Positions 51,913 to 61,134 are shown, numbered from the stretch's first letter. The stretch: 64,000 nucleotides of DNA from Paenibacillus durus (GCF_000756615.1 NZ_CP009288.1:4278001-4342000), one strand, 5' to 3'. The notes: a model not told the origin generated them from the letters alone. Translations and numbers: made by a program.

Positions 51913-52332
51913 CTAATCCGCACAATCGCCGCATATTCCGTAAACTTCGAATTTATGACCCATCACTTTAAATGATTCCGGCGGTTTAATCCCGTTCTCA
52001 ATGGGACAGAACTCAAGCGGATACGTTCTATGGCAGCTCGTACAAATAAAGTAATGAAGGTGTTGATCCGGGTTGACCTTCAATTTGAAACGAACCCCTT
52101 CGTTGAAATTAAACTGCTCGATCAACCCGATATCAACGAGCAATCGCAAATTTCGATAAACCGTATCATAGCTCGCTCCCGGAAAAGATTCCGAAATAAA
52201 CGAATGAATTTGGCGCGGGAGCACAAAACCGGCAGAGAATGAGAATACTTTGGCAATCATTTTTCGCTGCGCCGTCATCCTAATTCCCTTTGCTTCCATT
52301 GCTTTTATCATGTTCTCCCATTTATCTTCCAT
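51913..52332 (-). CDS. zur: Zinc uptake regulator, Fur family
   Basis: The 139-residue protein has a winged helix (RMTAQRKMIAKVFSFSAGFV, GASYDTVYRNLRLLVDIGLI) and a C-terminal metal domain with HLHYFICTSCHRTYPLEFCP and a final CGDCAD, the structural zinc pair. The location within znuCBA and next to zinc-free ribosomal proteins identifies it as Zur rather than Fur or PerR. It would repress its own operon and the divergent CobW gene through the sites near 55,214-55,356. Confidence 0.88.
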   Translation of the reverse strand: MEDKWENMIKAMEAKGIRMTAQRKMIAKVFSFSAGFVLPRQIHSFISESFPGASYDTVYRNLRLLVDIGLIEQFNFNEGVRFKLKVNPDQHLHYFICTSCHRTYPLEFCPIENGIKPPESFKVMGHKFEVYGICGDCAD

Positions 52333-52371
52333 ATCCTCATCCCCTTAATCCCGGAATCCGTTCAGGGATTC

Positions 52372-53415
52372 TTATTCGTTCAAGGCAGCCTTTAAGGCTT
52401 CAAGATTTTGCCGCATAATCGCAAGGTAGTTCAGATTATTCGCTATATCGTCTTCCGTTAAGCCTTCAATCGGATTCAATACGGCGGATTTGGCACCGAT
52501 TTCTGCTGCGATGGTGTCCGCCACGCTTGATGAGACAAGGGTTTCAAAAAAAATCGTTTTGACGTTATGTTCCTTTGCGAATTCCACGATTTCAGCCATT
52601 TGGGCGGCAGAAGGTTCCTGATCGGGAGACAGTCCGGCAATCGGCACCTGCGTGAGTCCATACTCCTTGGCCAAATAGCCAAATGCGGCATGCTGGGTAA
52701 TAAAGTCTTTGCGCTTGACGGCCGCCAGGCTGTCTTTAAATTCCTGATCCAATTCCTCCAGCTTGGCGATATAGGCGTCAGCGTTGGCCTTAAATTCTTC
52801 CGCATGCCCGGGAGCAACCTCTGCGAGGCCCGCTTCAATATTGCGGACTTCCTGAACCGCAAGCGCCGGAGACAACCACACATGGGGGTCAAGGCCGCCA
52901 TGGTCATGGTCCTCTTCTCCCTCTTCATGCTCACCCTCTTCATGGGCGTGGTTATCCTCTTCTTCCACACTCTTCATAAGCTCAATGTTCTTGCTGGCTT
53001 CAATCGCCGTTAGTCCGCCACCCTTCGCACTCTCCATGACCTGGTCCACCCAACCTTCCATACCTGCACCGTTATACACCAGAGCATCGGCTTCGGAAAT
53101 TTCGGCCATGTCCTTCGGTGACGGCTCCCAATCGTGCGGCTCGACGCTTGCCGGAACCAGGTTTTCCACCTCAGCCAAATCACCAGCCACATTGCGGGTG
53201 AATTCATACATCGGATAGAAACTGGTTTTGATCAGCAGCTTTTTCGGCGCTGGCGAAGCCTCTAGGACCGGCGAAGGCGAGGCAGCAAGATTTTCGCCCT
53301 CACTGACGCCTGCCCCATTGTTGCCGGAACCGCAGCCCGCAACCGCGAGTATAGCGGATAGCGACAATGCAGCAAGGTAACCTTTACGTTTCTTTGTTTT
53401 TTTGTTCGTATTCAT
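52372..53415 (-). CDS. znuA: Zinc ABC transporter substrate-binding lipoprotein
   Basis: The 347-residue protein has a lipobox (LAVAGC), a ZnuA/AdcA fold with the first metal His in PASVEPHDWEPSPKD, and a His/Glu-rich loop (NHAHEEGEHEEGEEDHDHGG) followed by LDPHVWLSP. The later ligand region reads FITQHAAFGYLAKEYGL, with ETLVSSSVADTIAAEIG near the end. It delivers zinc to the ZnuB channel. The start overlaps the znuB stop (TAATG). Confidence 0.95.
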   Translation of the reverse strand: MNTNKKTKKRKGYLAALSLSAILAVAGCGSGNNGAGVSEGENLAASPSPVLEASPAPKKLLIKTSFYPMYEFTRNVAGDLAEVENLVPASVEPHDWEPSPKDMAEISEADALVYNGAGMEGWVDQVMESAKGGGLTAIEASKNIELMKSVEEEDNHAHEEGEHEEGEEDHDHGGLDPHVWLSPALAVQEVRNIEAGLAEVAPGHAEEFKANADAYIAKLEELDQEFKDSLAAVKRKDFITQHAAFGYLAKEYGLTQVPIAGLSPDQEPSAAQMAEIVEFAKEHNVKTIFFETLVSSSVADTIAAEIGAKSAVLNPIEGLTEDDIANNLNYLAIMRQNLEALKAALNE

Positions 53416-54266
53416 TATGAAACAACCCCATTTCTATACAATTTTCTCGCCGTACGGCGATATCTGTAGCTGCGTAATTTCTGAAGTACGATTGCCAAGA
53501 GCAAAAAAATAACCAGAATCAACGCGATCGTACCCCCGGGCGGAGTATCCAGCATATACGAAGCAGTTAACCCGCTGAACATACCGATCAGCCCAGCTCC
53601 AACGGCAATAGCGATTGCGGCCGCAAAACCGGAGGCCAAACGCAACGCAAGCGAGGCAGGCAGAACAATCAGCGCGGACACAAGCAGGACGCCCACAACC
53701 GGTATTGCTGCTGCGACCGTCATTCCGGTAAATACCGCGAATCCGAAGGAAAGAAGCGGAACCCGTACTCCGGAAATGATAGCTGTTTCTTCATCGAAGG
53801 CCAGATTGTACAGCGGCCGGCGCAGCACGACGAAGAACAGCAAGCCGAGTAACGTCACCAGAGCGATCAGACGGAGCTGGGTATCGCTGACGGCGACAAT
53901 GGAGCCGAATAGGTAAGAACTGAAGCTTTTACTCCAATTCTGCTTGAGGGTCATCAGAACGACTGCCAGCGCTAGACCGGCAGTCATGATAATTGCGATT
54001 GGGAGCTCGCTGTATGTACGGTAAGCCCGGCGAAGCCGCTCGATCATCAGAGCGCCGAGAACCGCAACTATGAACCCGCTGAGTGAGGGATTAAGATTTA
54101 GAATTGATCCCAGAGCCACGCCGGCCAGCGACACGTGGGACAGGGTATCAGCCATCAGCACTTGCCGGCGCAGCACAAGGTACACCCCGAGCACCGGGCC
54201 GATGACCGCAATCAGACCTCCCGCCCAAAATGCGCGCTGCATAAATTCGTAACCAAACATTGCCAT
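53415..54266 (-). CDS. znuB: Zinc ABC transporter permease
   Basis: The 283-residue permease has about eight hydrophobic helices of the ABC-3 family. VLMADTLSHVSLAGVALGSI is the cytoplasmic coupling region, and MTVAAAIPVVGVLLVSALIV is the conserved late segment. The start at 54266 lies inside the end of znuC, so translation is coupled. Confidence 0.95.
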   Translation of the reverse strand: MAMFGYEFMQRAFWAGGLIAVIGPVLGVYLVLRRQVLMADTLSHVSLAGVALGSILNLNPSLSGFIVAVLGALMIERLRRAYRTYSELPIAIIMTAGLALAVVLMTLKQNWSKSFSSYLFGSIVAVSDTQLRLIALVTLLGLLFFVVLRRPLYNLAFDEETAIISGVRVPLLSFGFAVFTGMTVAAAIPVVGVLLVSALIVLPASLALRLASGFAAAIAIAVGAGLIGMFSGLTASYMLDTPPGGTIALILVIFLLLAIVLQKLRSYRYRRTARKLYRNGVVS

Positions 54267-54952
54267 CCCTCGTTCTCCTTTCGCTCCAAATGGATCCGCG
54301 TGTCCAGATACGGACTCGTCTCTTCCAACGCGTGTGTAACCATAATGACCGTTCGGCCATGCTGCCGGACATAATGGTTCAAAAGCTCATACAGCCCCGT
54401 TCGGCTGGCCAGGTCCATTCCTGTCGCCGGCTCGTCCAGAATCAATATTTCCGGTTCCTGAGCCAGCGCCCGGGCGATACATATACGCTGTTTCTGACCG
54501 CCCGACAGCTCGCCGATTTTCCGGTTGCGGTATTCCCACATGTCCACTTCCTTAAGACTTCGTTCGACAATGGCGTTCTCTCGGGAATTAAACCGTCTGA
54601 ACAGCCCTAGCCGCGTATAACAACCGGAACGCACCAGTTCAATCACCTTGCTGGGGAACCCGGCATTGAAGGAAGAGACTTGCTGCGGCACATAACCAAT
54701 GGCGATATTTGAACCGTCCTCCCGTTCTCGTGCAAACTGGACGGTTCCACTCCAGGGTTTTAACAATCCTAAAATCAGTTTCAATAAGGTGGACTTGGCT
54801 GCACCGTTAGGTCCTGCTATACCGACAAACTGCCCAAAATGAATATCCAGCGATAAATGTTCAATCACCGGTTCATCTTCATATCCGAATACAACATCGC
54901 GCAAGGAGGACAAAATCACATCCGCTTCTTCCTTCCCAAATAACGTAATCAT
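54212..54952 (-). CDS. znuC: Zinc ABC transporter ATP-binding protein
   Basis: The 246-residue ATPase has signature LSGGQKQRICIARAL, Walker B ILILDEPATGMD and switch His VTHALEE. The Walker A reads GIAGPNGAAKSTLLK, with Ala in place of the usual last Gly; the same AAK form occurs in Firmicutes AdcC/ZnuC as I recall, so it is likely functional. It overlaps znuB by 55 bases and follows rpmG by 94 bases. Confidence 0.93.
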   Translation of the reverse strand: MITLFGKEEADVILSSLRDVVFGYEDEPVIEHLSLDIHFGQFVGIAGPNGAAKSTLLKLILGLLKPWSGTVQFAREREDGSNIAIGYVPQQVSSFNAGFPSKVIELVRSGCYTRLGLFRRFNSRENAIVERSLKEVDMWEYRNRKIGELSGGQKQRICIARALAQEPEILILDEPATGMDLASRTGLYELLNHYVRQHGRTVIMVTHALEETSPYLDTRIHLERKENEGWQCLVTNLCSAHFGREV

Positions 54953-55046
54953 AAGAATTTAGCAGGGTAGTCTTTACCGATCCCAAATAGCCGCTTAGAA
55001 CGGTTTCAGGAATTGGCTTTATTTTTGATGGTTTCTCTTTCCTTGT

Positions 55047-55196
55047 TCAGCGTGTCTCGCGATGCAAGGTATGTCTCTTCAGTCTTGGGCAGTACTTTCG
55101 CATTTCGAGCCTCTCCGGATGAGTCTTTTTGTTCTTAGTCGTAGTGTAATTGCGATCTCCTGTCTCTGTGCAAGCCAATGTAATAACAACTCTCAT
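55047..55196 (-). CDS. rpmG: Ribosomal protein L33, zinc-independent paralogue
   Basis: The 49 codons read MRVVITLACTETGDRNYTTT, KNKKTHPERLEMRKYCPRLK, RHTLHRETR. The two CxxC zinc pairs of ordinary L33 are reduced to single cysteines (ACTETG, YCPRLK). It heads the zinc operon downstream of Zur-box-like sites, as expected for a Zur-controlled replacement protein. Confidence 0.92.
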   Translation of the reverse strand: MRVVITLACTETGDRNYTTTKNKKTHPERLEMRKYCPRLKRHTLHRETR

Positions 55197-55213
55197 AAAA
55201 AATCATAACTCCC

Positions 55214-55356
55214 TTATTCGTAATATTTACTATTTGTTGATCGTAACTATTACGAATAATTTTGTCAAGCTTTTATCCTTCTACTTTTTCGTTGGACGAT
55301 TTGACAAGCGATTCTGCACGACTTATATTTGTCTTATTCGTAATTATTACTAATAA
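55214..55356. promoter_or_regulatory. Divergent promoters with three Zur-box-like sites
   Basis: Sites: TTCGTAATATTTACTA (within 55214-55236), ATCGTAACTATTACGAAT (within 55239-55260) and TTCGTAATTATTACTAAT (within 55334-55356). All resemble the Bacillus Zur box TCGTAATNATTACGA. The minus promoter is TTGACA (55268-55263), 17-base spacer, TACGAT (55245-55240), overlapped by the second site. The plus promoter is TTGACA (55301-55306), 17-base spacer, TATATT (55324-55329), with the third site just downstream. Confidence 0.85.
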
Positions 55357-55370
55357 CCGGAGGTGCTACA

Positions 55371-56369
55371 ATGTCCCCTGCCGTACAAACCGATCCGAGA
55401 ATTCCGGTCACTGTTCTAACCGGTTTTTTAGGCGCCGGCAAAACAACCTTGTTGAATTATGTACTGAATGCCAACCATGGAGAAAAAATCGCCGTTATCG
55501 TCAATGAGTTTGGAGAAGTCGGTATCGACAACCAGCTAGTGGTCGGAGCGAACGAGGAAATTTTTGAAATGAACAACGGATGCATTTGCTGTACGGTCCG
55601 CAGCGACCTGATTCGTATCCTCGGAGATCTGTCAGATGCCCGATTAGGTAAAAAAGACCGAAAGGTAAACTTTGACCGTGTATTGATTGAAACAACCGGG
55701 CTGGCCGATCCCGCCCCAGTAGCTCAAACCTTTTTTGTGGACCCTTCGATCTCAAGCGACTACCGGCTGGATGCCATTGTTACGGTGGTGGATGCCAAAC
55801 ATGCTGAACAGCATCTGAACGATGGTCATGAAGCCCAAGAGCAGGTAGCCTTTGCCGACGTTCTATTGGTGAACAAGACGGATCTGGTATCAGACACGGA
55901 GCTTCAGAAGCTGGAACAGCGCTTGCACGCCATGAATCCGGCTGCGACTCTATACCGGACTCAGCAATCGAAAATTGAAATTAATCAAATTCTCGGTATT
56001 CATGCGTTTAATCTCGACAAAAAGCTGGAGATTGAGCCGGGATTCCTGGAGGAGGAAGATCATGAGCATGACGATGAAGTCGGCTCGCTGTTCTTCCGCG
56101 AGACCCGTCCGCTGGATCTGGACAAGGTGGAAGGTTTTATTAACGAATGGCTGATCGAACATGGCACCGACACCTTCCGTTATAAAGGGATCCTGAACAT
56201 TAAAGACTTGGAGGAGCGAATTGTTTTTCAAGGCATTCACATGCTGTTCAGCGCCTACCCGGACCGGCTATGGCGGGAAGATGAACAGCGTATCAGTGAA
56301 TTCGTCGTTATTGGACGGCATTTGGACGAAGCCTGGTTCCAGCAGCAGTTCACCAATTGCATCGCCTAA
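55371..56369 (+). CDS. CobW/ZigA-type GTPase metallochaperone
   Basis: The 332-residue COG0523 protein has Walker A LTGFLGAGKTTLLNY, the metal-binding CxCC in NNGCICCTVRSDL, ETTGLADPAPV and guanine motif LLVNKTDLV. An acidic/His stretch (EEEDHEHDDEVG) precedes the CobW C-terminal domain. It is expressed divergently from the zinc operon under a Zur-box-like site, so it probably allocates zinc to client enzymes during shortage. Confidence 0.9.
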   Translation: MSPAVQTDPRIPVTVLTGFLGAGKTTLLNYVLNANHGEKIAVIVNEFGEVGIDNQLVVGANEEIFEMNNGCICCTVRSDLIRILGDLSDARLGKKDRKVNFDRVLIETTGLADPAPVAQTFFVDPSISSDYRLDAIVTVVDAKHAEQHLNDGHEAQEQVAFADVLLVNKTDLVSDTELQKLEQRLHAMNPAATLYRTQQSKIEINQILGIHAFNLDKKLEIEPGFLEEEDHEHDDEVGSLFFRETRPLDLDKVEGFINEWLIEHGTDTFRYKGILNIKDLEERIVFQGIHMLFSAYPDRLWREDEQRISEFVVIGRHLDEAWFQQQFTNCIA

Positions 56370-56396
56370 TGCTCCCTTTCGCCTGCCTGACATGAA

Positions 56397-56432
56397 GAAA
56401 CGGTACCGTCTTTTTAGGAACGGTACCGTTTC
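56397..56432 (+). terminator. Terminator of the CobW gene
   Basis: A perfect 13-bp inverted repeat GAAACGGTACCGT/ACGGTACCGTTTC encloses a 10-base loop, 28 bases after the stop. A second hairpin (CCCTAGT/ACTGGGGG then TTTT) lies at about 56,570. Confidence 0.75.
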
Positions 56433-56603
56433 TCGTAGAAATATAAGGAAAATTGATAAGCGCTCAGCTTAGCAATCACTTGATTTCATGTGTGCGGGTG
56501 GTAGACCGGCACACATTTTATCATCGAGTTGAAAGGATTTTCTACTCATAGCTATAAGCTTTCCTGAACCCTAGTCGAACTGGGGGTTTTCTTATACAAC
56601 AAA

Positions 56604-56633
56604 AAAGAAAGCCGCTTTTCAGCGACTTTAATT
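56604..56633 (-). terminator. Terminator of the propeller gene
   Basis: On the minus strand AAGTCGC pairs with GCGGCTT around GAAAA, followed by TCTTTTTTG. Confidence 0.7.
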
Positions 56634-56640
56634 AAAATGA

Positions 56641-58020
56641 TTAGTTCTTATTCTCTGCTTCTATAACTTTATTCTCCAGTTCTTGAATTTTAGCTTTCAG
56701 TATATCAACTTCACTTCGAGCCTGCGTAATTTCTTCAGGTGTGCTTAATCCACTATCAACCTTCTGCTTTAAAGAGTTAAATATCTGGCAGAAATCGAAT
56801 GGTTGGTCAATTTCTCCACCTATTGCTATAATACCTTGTCCAGATGCAATATAAATAGTTCCATCCTTTGCAATTGCAGGTGGAACATTTGCTCCATATT
56901 GGGTTCCGGTTATTGTGATATCCCACAGGTTTGCGCCAGAGGAAGTAATAGCATGTAATGTAGTATCCCAATTACTTGCACTAGTAAAATAAATATTTGA
57001 AATGCTATCAAGGATTGGGCCAGTGTTCATATAGAAGTTAGGTGTAGAAATTGACCATTTGACCGTACCATCTGGATTAACGGCGTAGAATTTCTTGGCA
57101 TACGTCAAACCAAAATATAATGTCCCTTCTTTATCAACTGTCGGAGGGGCATCAATTTTAGATTCAACCGTTAGTTTCCACTTTTGGGTTCCATCGGGGT
57201 TGATTGCGTACATATAACCAATTTGAGTGCCATTACCAAGTCCTAAGTAAATAGTTCCATCTTCTCCAATTGTAGGAGATCCGTAACCTTCATATGCTCC
57301 AACACTGAATAACCATAACCGACTTCCTTGTTTATTAAATGCTTCAATCCCAGAGGCCTCCGCAACATAAATGTTACCGTCTTTTGAAATTGACGGAACT
57401 GAAGATACACTTTGGGAAGAATATAGAGTTTTACTCCATTTCACTACACCAGTTGCATCTAATGAATAAAGTGTGTTTGCATGAAGTACATAAATATTAC
57501 CATCTGAATCCAATGAAACACCATTAGTTCTCCCGTTAAAATCTATGTACCATTTTCTACTTCCGTCGGGGTTAATTGCATGAAGTCCATAGGATGATCC
57601 AACATATATTGTTCCGTCCGCGGCAATCGCTGGAGCAGCATCGTACCGAAAATATTCTCCGGACTTTCCGGAATACGACCATTTTTCGGTCCCATCACTA
57701 TTTAGTGCATAAAATAATGGCTTGTTGTACGCTCCGGCATATACTGTACCATCTTTTCCAATGACAACAGGTGATCGGAAATATGTGTCTATTGGGCTAA
57801 ATTTCCACTTAATATATGGGTTTCTGTCGATGCTCTTGTATTGAGAATTTCTGTTCCAGTTATAAATTGTTGGCTGTTCAGTTGTTGAGTCATATGTACC
57901 TTGTTCATACTGGCTACCTTGATTAAACTGAACTGAAGTTTCAGAAAAAATTTGACCTGGGATTAATAATGTACTCATGATTGCAATCGTAGCTACAATT
58001 CTTTTCCTTAATTTACTCAT
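56641..58020 (-). CDS. Secreted PQQ-type beta-propeller protein
   Basis: A signal peptide (KRIVATIAIMSTLLIPGQIF) is followed by about eight blades with the repeat 'KWxxx...PAIAADGTIYVGSSYGLHAINPDG' (for example SPTIGEDGTIYLGLG, APPTVDKEGTLYFGLT). This is the PQQ_3/BamB-like propeller. A C-terminal coiled coil (DILKAKIQELENKVIEAENK) ends the 459 residues. It lacks any catalytic residues I can identify, so a binding or scaffold role at the cell surface is likely. It is more AT-rich than its neighbours. Confidence 0.85.
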   Translation of the reverse strand: MSKLRKRIVATIAIMSTLLIPGQIFSETSVQFNQGSQYEQGTYDSTTEQPTIYNWNRNSQYKSIDRNPYIKWKFSPIDTYFRSPVVIGKDGTVYAGAYNKPLFYALNSDGTEKWSYSGKSGEYFRYDAAPAIAADGTIYVGSSYGLHAINPDGSRKWYIDFNGRTNGVSLDSDGNIYVLHANTLYSLDATGVVKWSKTLYSSQSVSSVPSISKDGNIYVAEASGIEAFNKQGSRLWLFSVGAYEGYGSPTIGEDGTIYLGLGNGTQIGYMYAINPDGTQKWKLTVESKIDAPPTVDKEGTLYFGLTYAKKFYAVNPDGTVKWSISTPNFYMNTGPILDSISNIYFTSASNWDTTLHAITSSGANLWDITITGTQYGANVPPAIAKDGTIYIASGQGIIAIGGEIDQPFDFCQIFNSLKQKVDSGLSTPEEITQARSEVDILKAKIQELENKVIEAENKN

Positions 58021-58136
58021 TACTCTGTTTCCCCCTCCAATTATCTAATTAATCCTTATTTCCTAATAATCGGAGTATATGGATCAATAATTTAGTATGA
58101 AAATATGATCATATTGTTAAATTTTATACAACCATC

Positions 58137-58334
58137 TCATAAATCCTCCTTCTGCAACTCGATATCAATCTTGATCAGCTTCTTTAAGTCGTCAACGGTA
58201 CGGATCTCAATCTTCCCATTCTGAAAATCCTTGACCCATTGGGCTATGCCGGCCTTGATGATTTTCCGATACTGCGCCTTAACTCTCCTGAATGCCAGCC
58301 ATGACTTCGAGCTCATGTTGCAATAAATCTTCAT
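58137..58334 (-). CDS. Small hypothetical protein, possibly a remnant
   Basis: The 65 codons end IEIRTVDDLKKLIKIDIELQ in a plausible charged helical tail (GIAQWVKDFQNGK before it). The N-terminus is weak, with no good ribosome site, and an overlapping 22-codon frame starts just upstream. It may be the end of a longer lost gene. Confidence 0.4.
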   Translation of the reverse strand: MKIYCNMSSKSWLAFRRVKAQYRKIIKAGIAQWVKDFQNGKIEIRTVDDLKKLIKIDIELQKEDL

Positions 58335-59081
58335 CTTTTGTTCCCATTGTGTTCCCCTCGGCTTCTATGTAGTATTGGAAACGAGACAGCGGATGTCTGC
58401 AAAATGCCGCGCGCGGCGGGCCGCTGACTCATGCTGGGGGATACCCTGGATATAAGGAAGGACGTTCGCGCGTCCTCCTTTAATATATTTGTACATAAAT
58501 AATCGCCCAGTGATTAGGTGGCTGATTATAAACTATTGTTTCCCGATAGTTGAATAACATTAGAAAAGAGTCACACTGCTCCATATATCTGCAAAACTCA
58601 TTACTATGGTTCCTAATAATTGATACTATTTAGACATTAATATGGCAGGGGGGGTTATTGCGATGTACATGTCTATCCACGCTTCCCAAAGATACTAGGT
58701 TCCAATCTACCGTATTGTACAGTAGTTCCAATTAAGTGCCAACGATATATTCCAGGGCCAATCTGTGGATGAAAAGCCTACCGTCGAAATCAAACAATTG
58801 TCCTAAAGCAGGTGCATTAAATCGAAATCTCGGCTCATTCCATTGCCCGGTGTACATAGATAAAAAAGCGCCGAGGGATAGAACTGTCAATCAATCGGAT
58901 CCGGTATTCGATCGGAACGGATCTTTCCTGAACATTTTGATTCATAAAATCATCCTCCCTCCATAAATTATTACATGATCCAGTAAATGATGACAAAAGC
59001 CTAAACTGCCCGTTAGCAAATCGCTTTTCCCGACGCATCCCCGGCTTTAAATCCTCATTCTATCAAATTCAGAACAAGCAA
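58335..59081. other. Intergenic stretch with one hairpin
   Basis: No gene is supported. AAGGAAGGACG and CGTCCTCCTTT at about 58,456-58,483 form a plus-strand terminator-like hairpin, suggesting a decayed transcript. Frames at 58,736 and 58,835 are mutual shadows without ribosome sites. Confidence 0.45.
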
Positions 59082-59106
59082 AAAACCCTTGCTACGCAAG
59101 GGTTTT
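59082..59106 (-). terminator. Terminator of the tRNA pair
   Basis: AAAACCCTTGC pairs with GCAAGGGTTTT around TAC. On the minus strand T residues follow directly. Confidence 0.85.
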
Positions 59107-59113
59107 ACTGTAG

Positions 59114-59187
59114 TGGGCCCTGAGGGACTCGAACCCCCGACCAATCGGTTATGAGCCGACCGCTCTAACCAACTGAGCTAAGGGCCC
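59114..59187 (-). tRNA. tRNA-Ile2 (anticodon CAU)
   Basis: The cloverleaf starts GGGCCCTTAGCTCAGTTGG, has anticodon loop CTCATAA in the stem CGGT..ACCG and ends GGGTTCGAGTCCC. Its body matches tRNA-Ile2, which is decoded as AUA after lysidine modification, better than elongator tRNA-Met. No CCA is encoded. Confidence 0.78.
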
Positions 59188-59228
59188 TGATCAAAATATC
59201 CGGAATAATGGCTGATGAACTTCTATGA

Positions 59229-59309
<81 letters not shown>

Positions 59310-59391
59310 TCAGTAATCATATTCAAACAGCAACAGTAAATATTATACACTATACCCTAGTGTTAAGTCAAGAAGCTCCAGCTAATCTTTT

Positions 59392-59556
59392 TCAGGGAAG
59401 AAATCGAACCCCATATTTTCCTCTGCGTGAACGATAAATTTCTACCAAGCGCGGATCATGGTAGCCATAAATCCAGCCGTCTTGTTCGAGCCGCTTAGCC
59501 AGACAGCCTGCTTGAAATTTGGTTCTGAACAGCCTCGCAAAATATACCCAGTTCAT
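59392..59556 (-). CDS. 54-residue conserved small protein
   Basis: ATG at 59556 with GGGAGAAG upstream encodes MNWVYFARLFRTKFQAGCLA, KRLEQDGWIYGYHDPRLVEI, YRSRRGKYGVRFLP. It is basic, Tyr/Arg-rich and cytoplasmic. The composition and clean frame suggest a genuine Paenibacillaceae small protein. The function is unknown. Confidence 0.65.
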   Translation of the reverse strand: MNWVYFARLFRTKFQAGCLAKRLEQDGWIYGYHDPRLVEIYRSRRGKYGVRFLP

Positions 59557-59663
59557 GCTGCATTCTTCTCCCTATATAAAATGATCAAGCCGACTACTCC
59601 GTTAGCTTGCCCATATTTACAAAAAACTTGCGGCATACGGATGATTGATCCAACCATAAAACA

Positions 59664-59692
59664 AAAACCGCCCTGCAATCGGACGGTTTCTT
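59664..59692 (-). terminator. Terminator of the pyrimidine operon
   Basis: On the minus strand AACCGTCC pairs with GGGCGGTT around GATTGCA with one G-U-type pair, followed by TTTG, just past the pyrE stop. Confidence 0.75.
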
Positions 59693-59701
59693 CAATATCA
59701 A

Positions 59702-60343
59702 TCAGTTTCCAAAAGAGGATGGATCGCGTCTCCACGACTGAAGCAGCTCGACATCGCTAGCCACGATTTTGCCTTGCCCCAGCGCAACGTCGATCAGGGT
59801 GCTGTAATTGGACAGGCTCTGCAGCGGGATGCCCGCTTCCTTGAAGGCGTCTGTTGCGCGATCTAATTCATAGCTGAAAATCGCCAGCACCGCAAGCGGT
59901 TCTCCTCCCGCTTCCTTCACAGCCTGCGCAGCCTTAATCGAGCTGCCACCGGTCGAAATCAAGTCTTCAATGACGATGACCTTTTGGCCGGGTGCAATGA
60001 TGCCTTCGATTTGGTTCTGTTTGCCGTGTCCCTTCGCTTTGTCGCGGATGTAGGCCATCGGCAGATTCAGCTTGTCGGCGACCCAGGCTGCATGCGGAAT
60101 GCCGGCGGTTGCCGTTCCGGCGATGACTTCCGTACCGGGATATTCGGCCGCAATCAGTTCCGCGAACGCGTCGGCAATATAGCTGCGGATTTCCGGATAC
60201 GACAAGGTAAGACGGTTATCGCAGTAGATCGGGGACTTAATGCCCGAAGTCCAGGTAAAAGGTTCCTGCGGACGCAGCGCGACGGCTTCGATCTTCAACA
60301 GATAAGATGCAATTTGTTCACTTCTATTCAGCAATGGGCTCAC
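59702..60343 (-). CDS. pyrE: Orotate phosphoribosyltransferase
   Basis: The 213-residue enzyme converts orotate and PRPP to OMP. It shows EPFTWTSGIKSPIYCDNRLT at the orotate site, the GTATAGIPHAAWVAD loop, the flexible KAKGHGKQNQIEG catalytic loop and the PRPP motif VIVIEDLISTGGSS. The ATG overlaps the pyrF stop by four bases. Confidence 0.96.
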   Translation of the reverse strand: MSPLLNRSEQIASYLLKIEAVALRPQEPFTWTSGIKSPIYCDNRLTLSYPEIRSYIADAFAELIAAEYPGTEVIAGTATAGIPHAAWVADKLNLPMAYIRDKAKGHGKQNQIEGIIAPGQKVIVIEDLISTGGSSIKAAQAVKEAGGEPLAVLAIFSYELDRATDAFKEAGIPLQSLSNYSTLIDVALGQGKIVASDVELLQSWRRDPSSFGN

Positions 60344-61134
60344 GCTTGAATCATCTCCTCAATAATATGCTCAGCAGCCTGACGCGGATCAGGAGCTGCC
60401 GTTATAGGCCGTCCTACAACCAGAAAGTGGCTGCCCTGCCGGATCGCTTGTCCCGGCGTCATGACGCGGCTCTGGTCGTCCAGAGAAGATCCCGATGGAC
60501 GAATACCCGGGGTCACGGTGCGGAAGGCAGGACCGCAGGCGGCCGATACGGCTGCGGCTTCAAGCGGCGACGCCACTACGCCGTCCAGACCGGCGTCTGC
60601 GGCGAGCTTCGCGTACCGCACGACCGTGTCCGGCACCTCGCCGGGAATGCCGATTTCGCTGTTCATGACCGCCTGGCTGGTGCTGGTAAGCTGGGTCACC
60701 GCAATAACCAGCGGACGGGCAAGCGCGGGGTTCTTGCGCAGGGCCGCATCGATGCCCTCGATTGCGGCCGCCATCATGGCCGAGCCACCGGATGCATGGA
60801 CATTGAACATATCAACGCCAAGGGCGGTCACGCTCTCGGCTCCGCCTTTTACCGTGTTCGGGATATCATGCATTTTGACATCAAGAAATACGGAATAGCC
60901 AAGGGCCTTCAGCTCTCTGACAAAATCCGGACCGGCGGCGTAGAACAGCTGCATGCCGACCTTCATGTAGCACGGGATGCCTTTCAGCTTGCCGATCAGT
61001 TCCTTCGCCTGCCCGGCATCCGGGTAATCAAGCGGGATCATCAACCGATTGGCCATGCTCTCCCATTGCTTGTCCTGTGTGACGGTATTCTCCTGCGCCG
61101 CAGCTTCCTGCAGTGGCTGCCTTTCTCCGGTCAT
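60340..61134 (-). CDS. pyrF: Orotidine-5'-phosphate decarboxylase
   Basis: Met at 61134 with GAAGGAGTG upstream is chosen over a longer frame. The 264-residue enzyme has PLDYPDAGQAKELI, the catalytic Asp-Lys array YSVFLDVKMHDIPNTV, GVVASPLEA and phosphate loop LVVGRPITAAPDP. About 25 residues before the core (VMTGERQPLQEAAAQENTVT region) are an extra N-terminal extension. It makes UMP from OMP. Confidence 0.95.
   Translation of the reverse strand: MTGERQPLQEAAAQENTVTQDKQWESMANRLMIPLDYPDAGQAKELIGKLKGIPCYMKVGMQLFYAAGPDFVRELKALGYSVFLDVKMHDIPNTVKGGAESVTALGVDMFNVHASGGSAMMAAAIEGIDAALRKNPALARPLVIAVTQLTSTSQAVMNSEIGIPGEVPDTVVRYAKLAADAGLDGVVASPLEAAAVSAACGPAFRTVTPGIRPSGSSLDDQSRVMTPGQAIRQGSHFLVVGRPITAAPDPRQAAEHIIEEMIQA

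Noticed and set aside
58736..59038. Overlapping frames of 67-76 codons on both strands
   Set aside because: They mirror each other, lack ribosome sites and show no family features.
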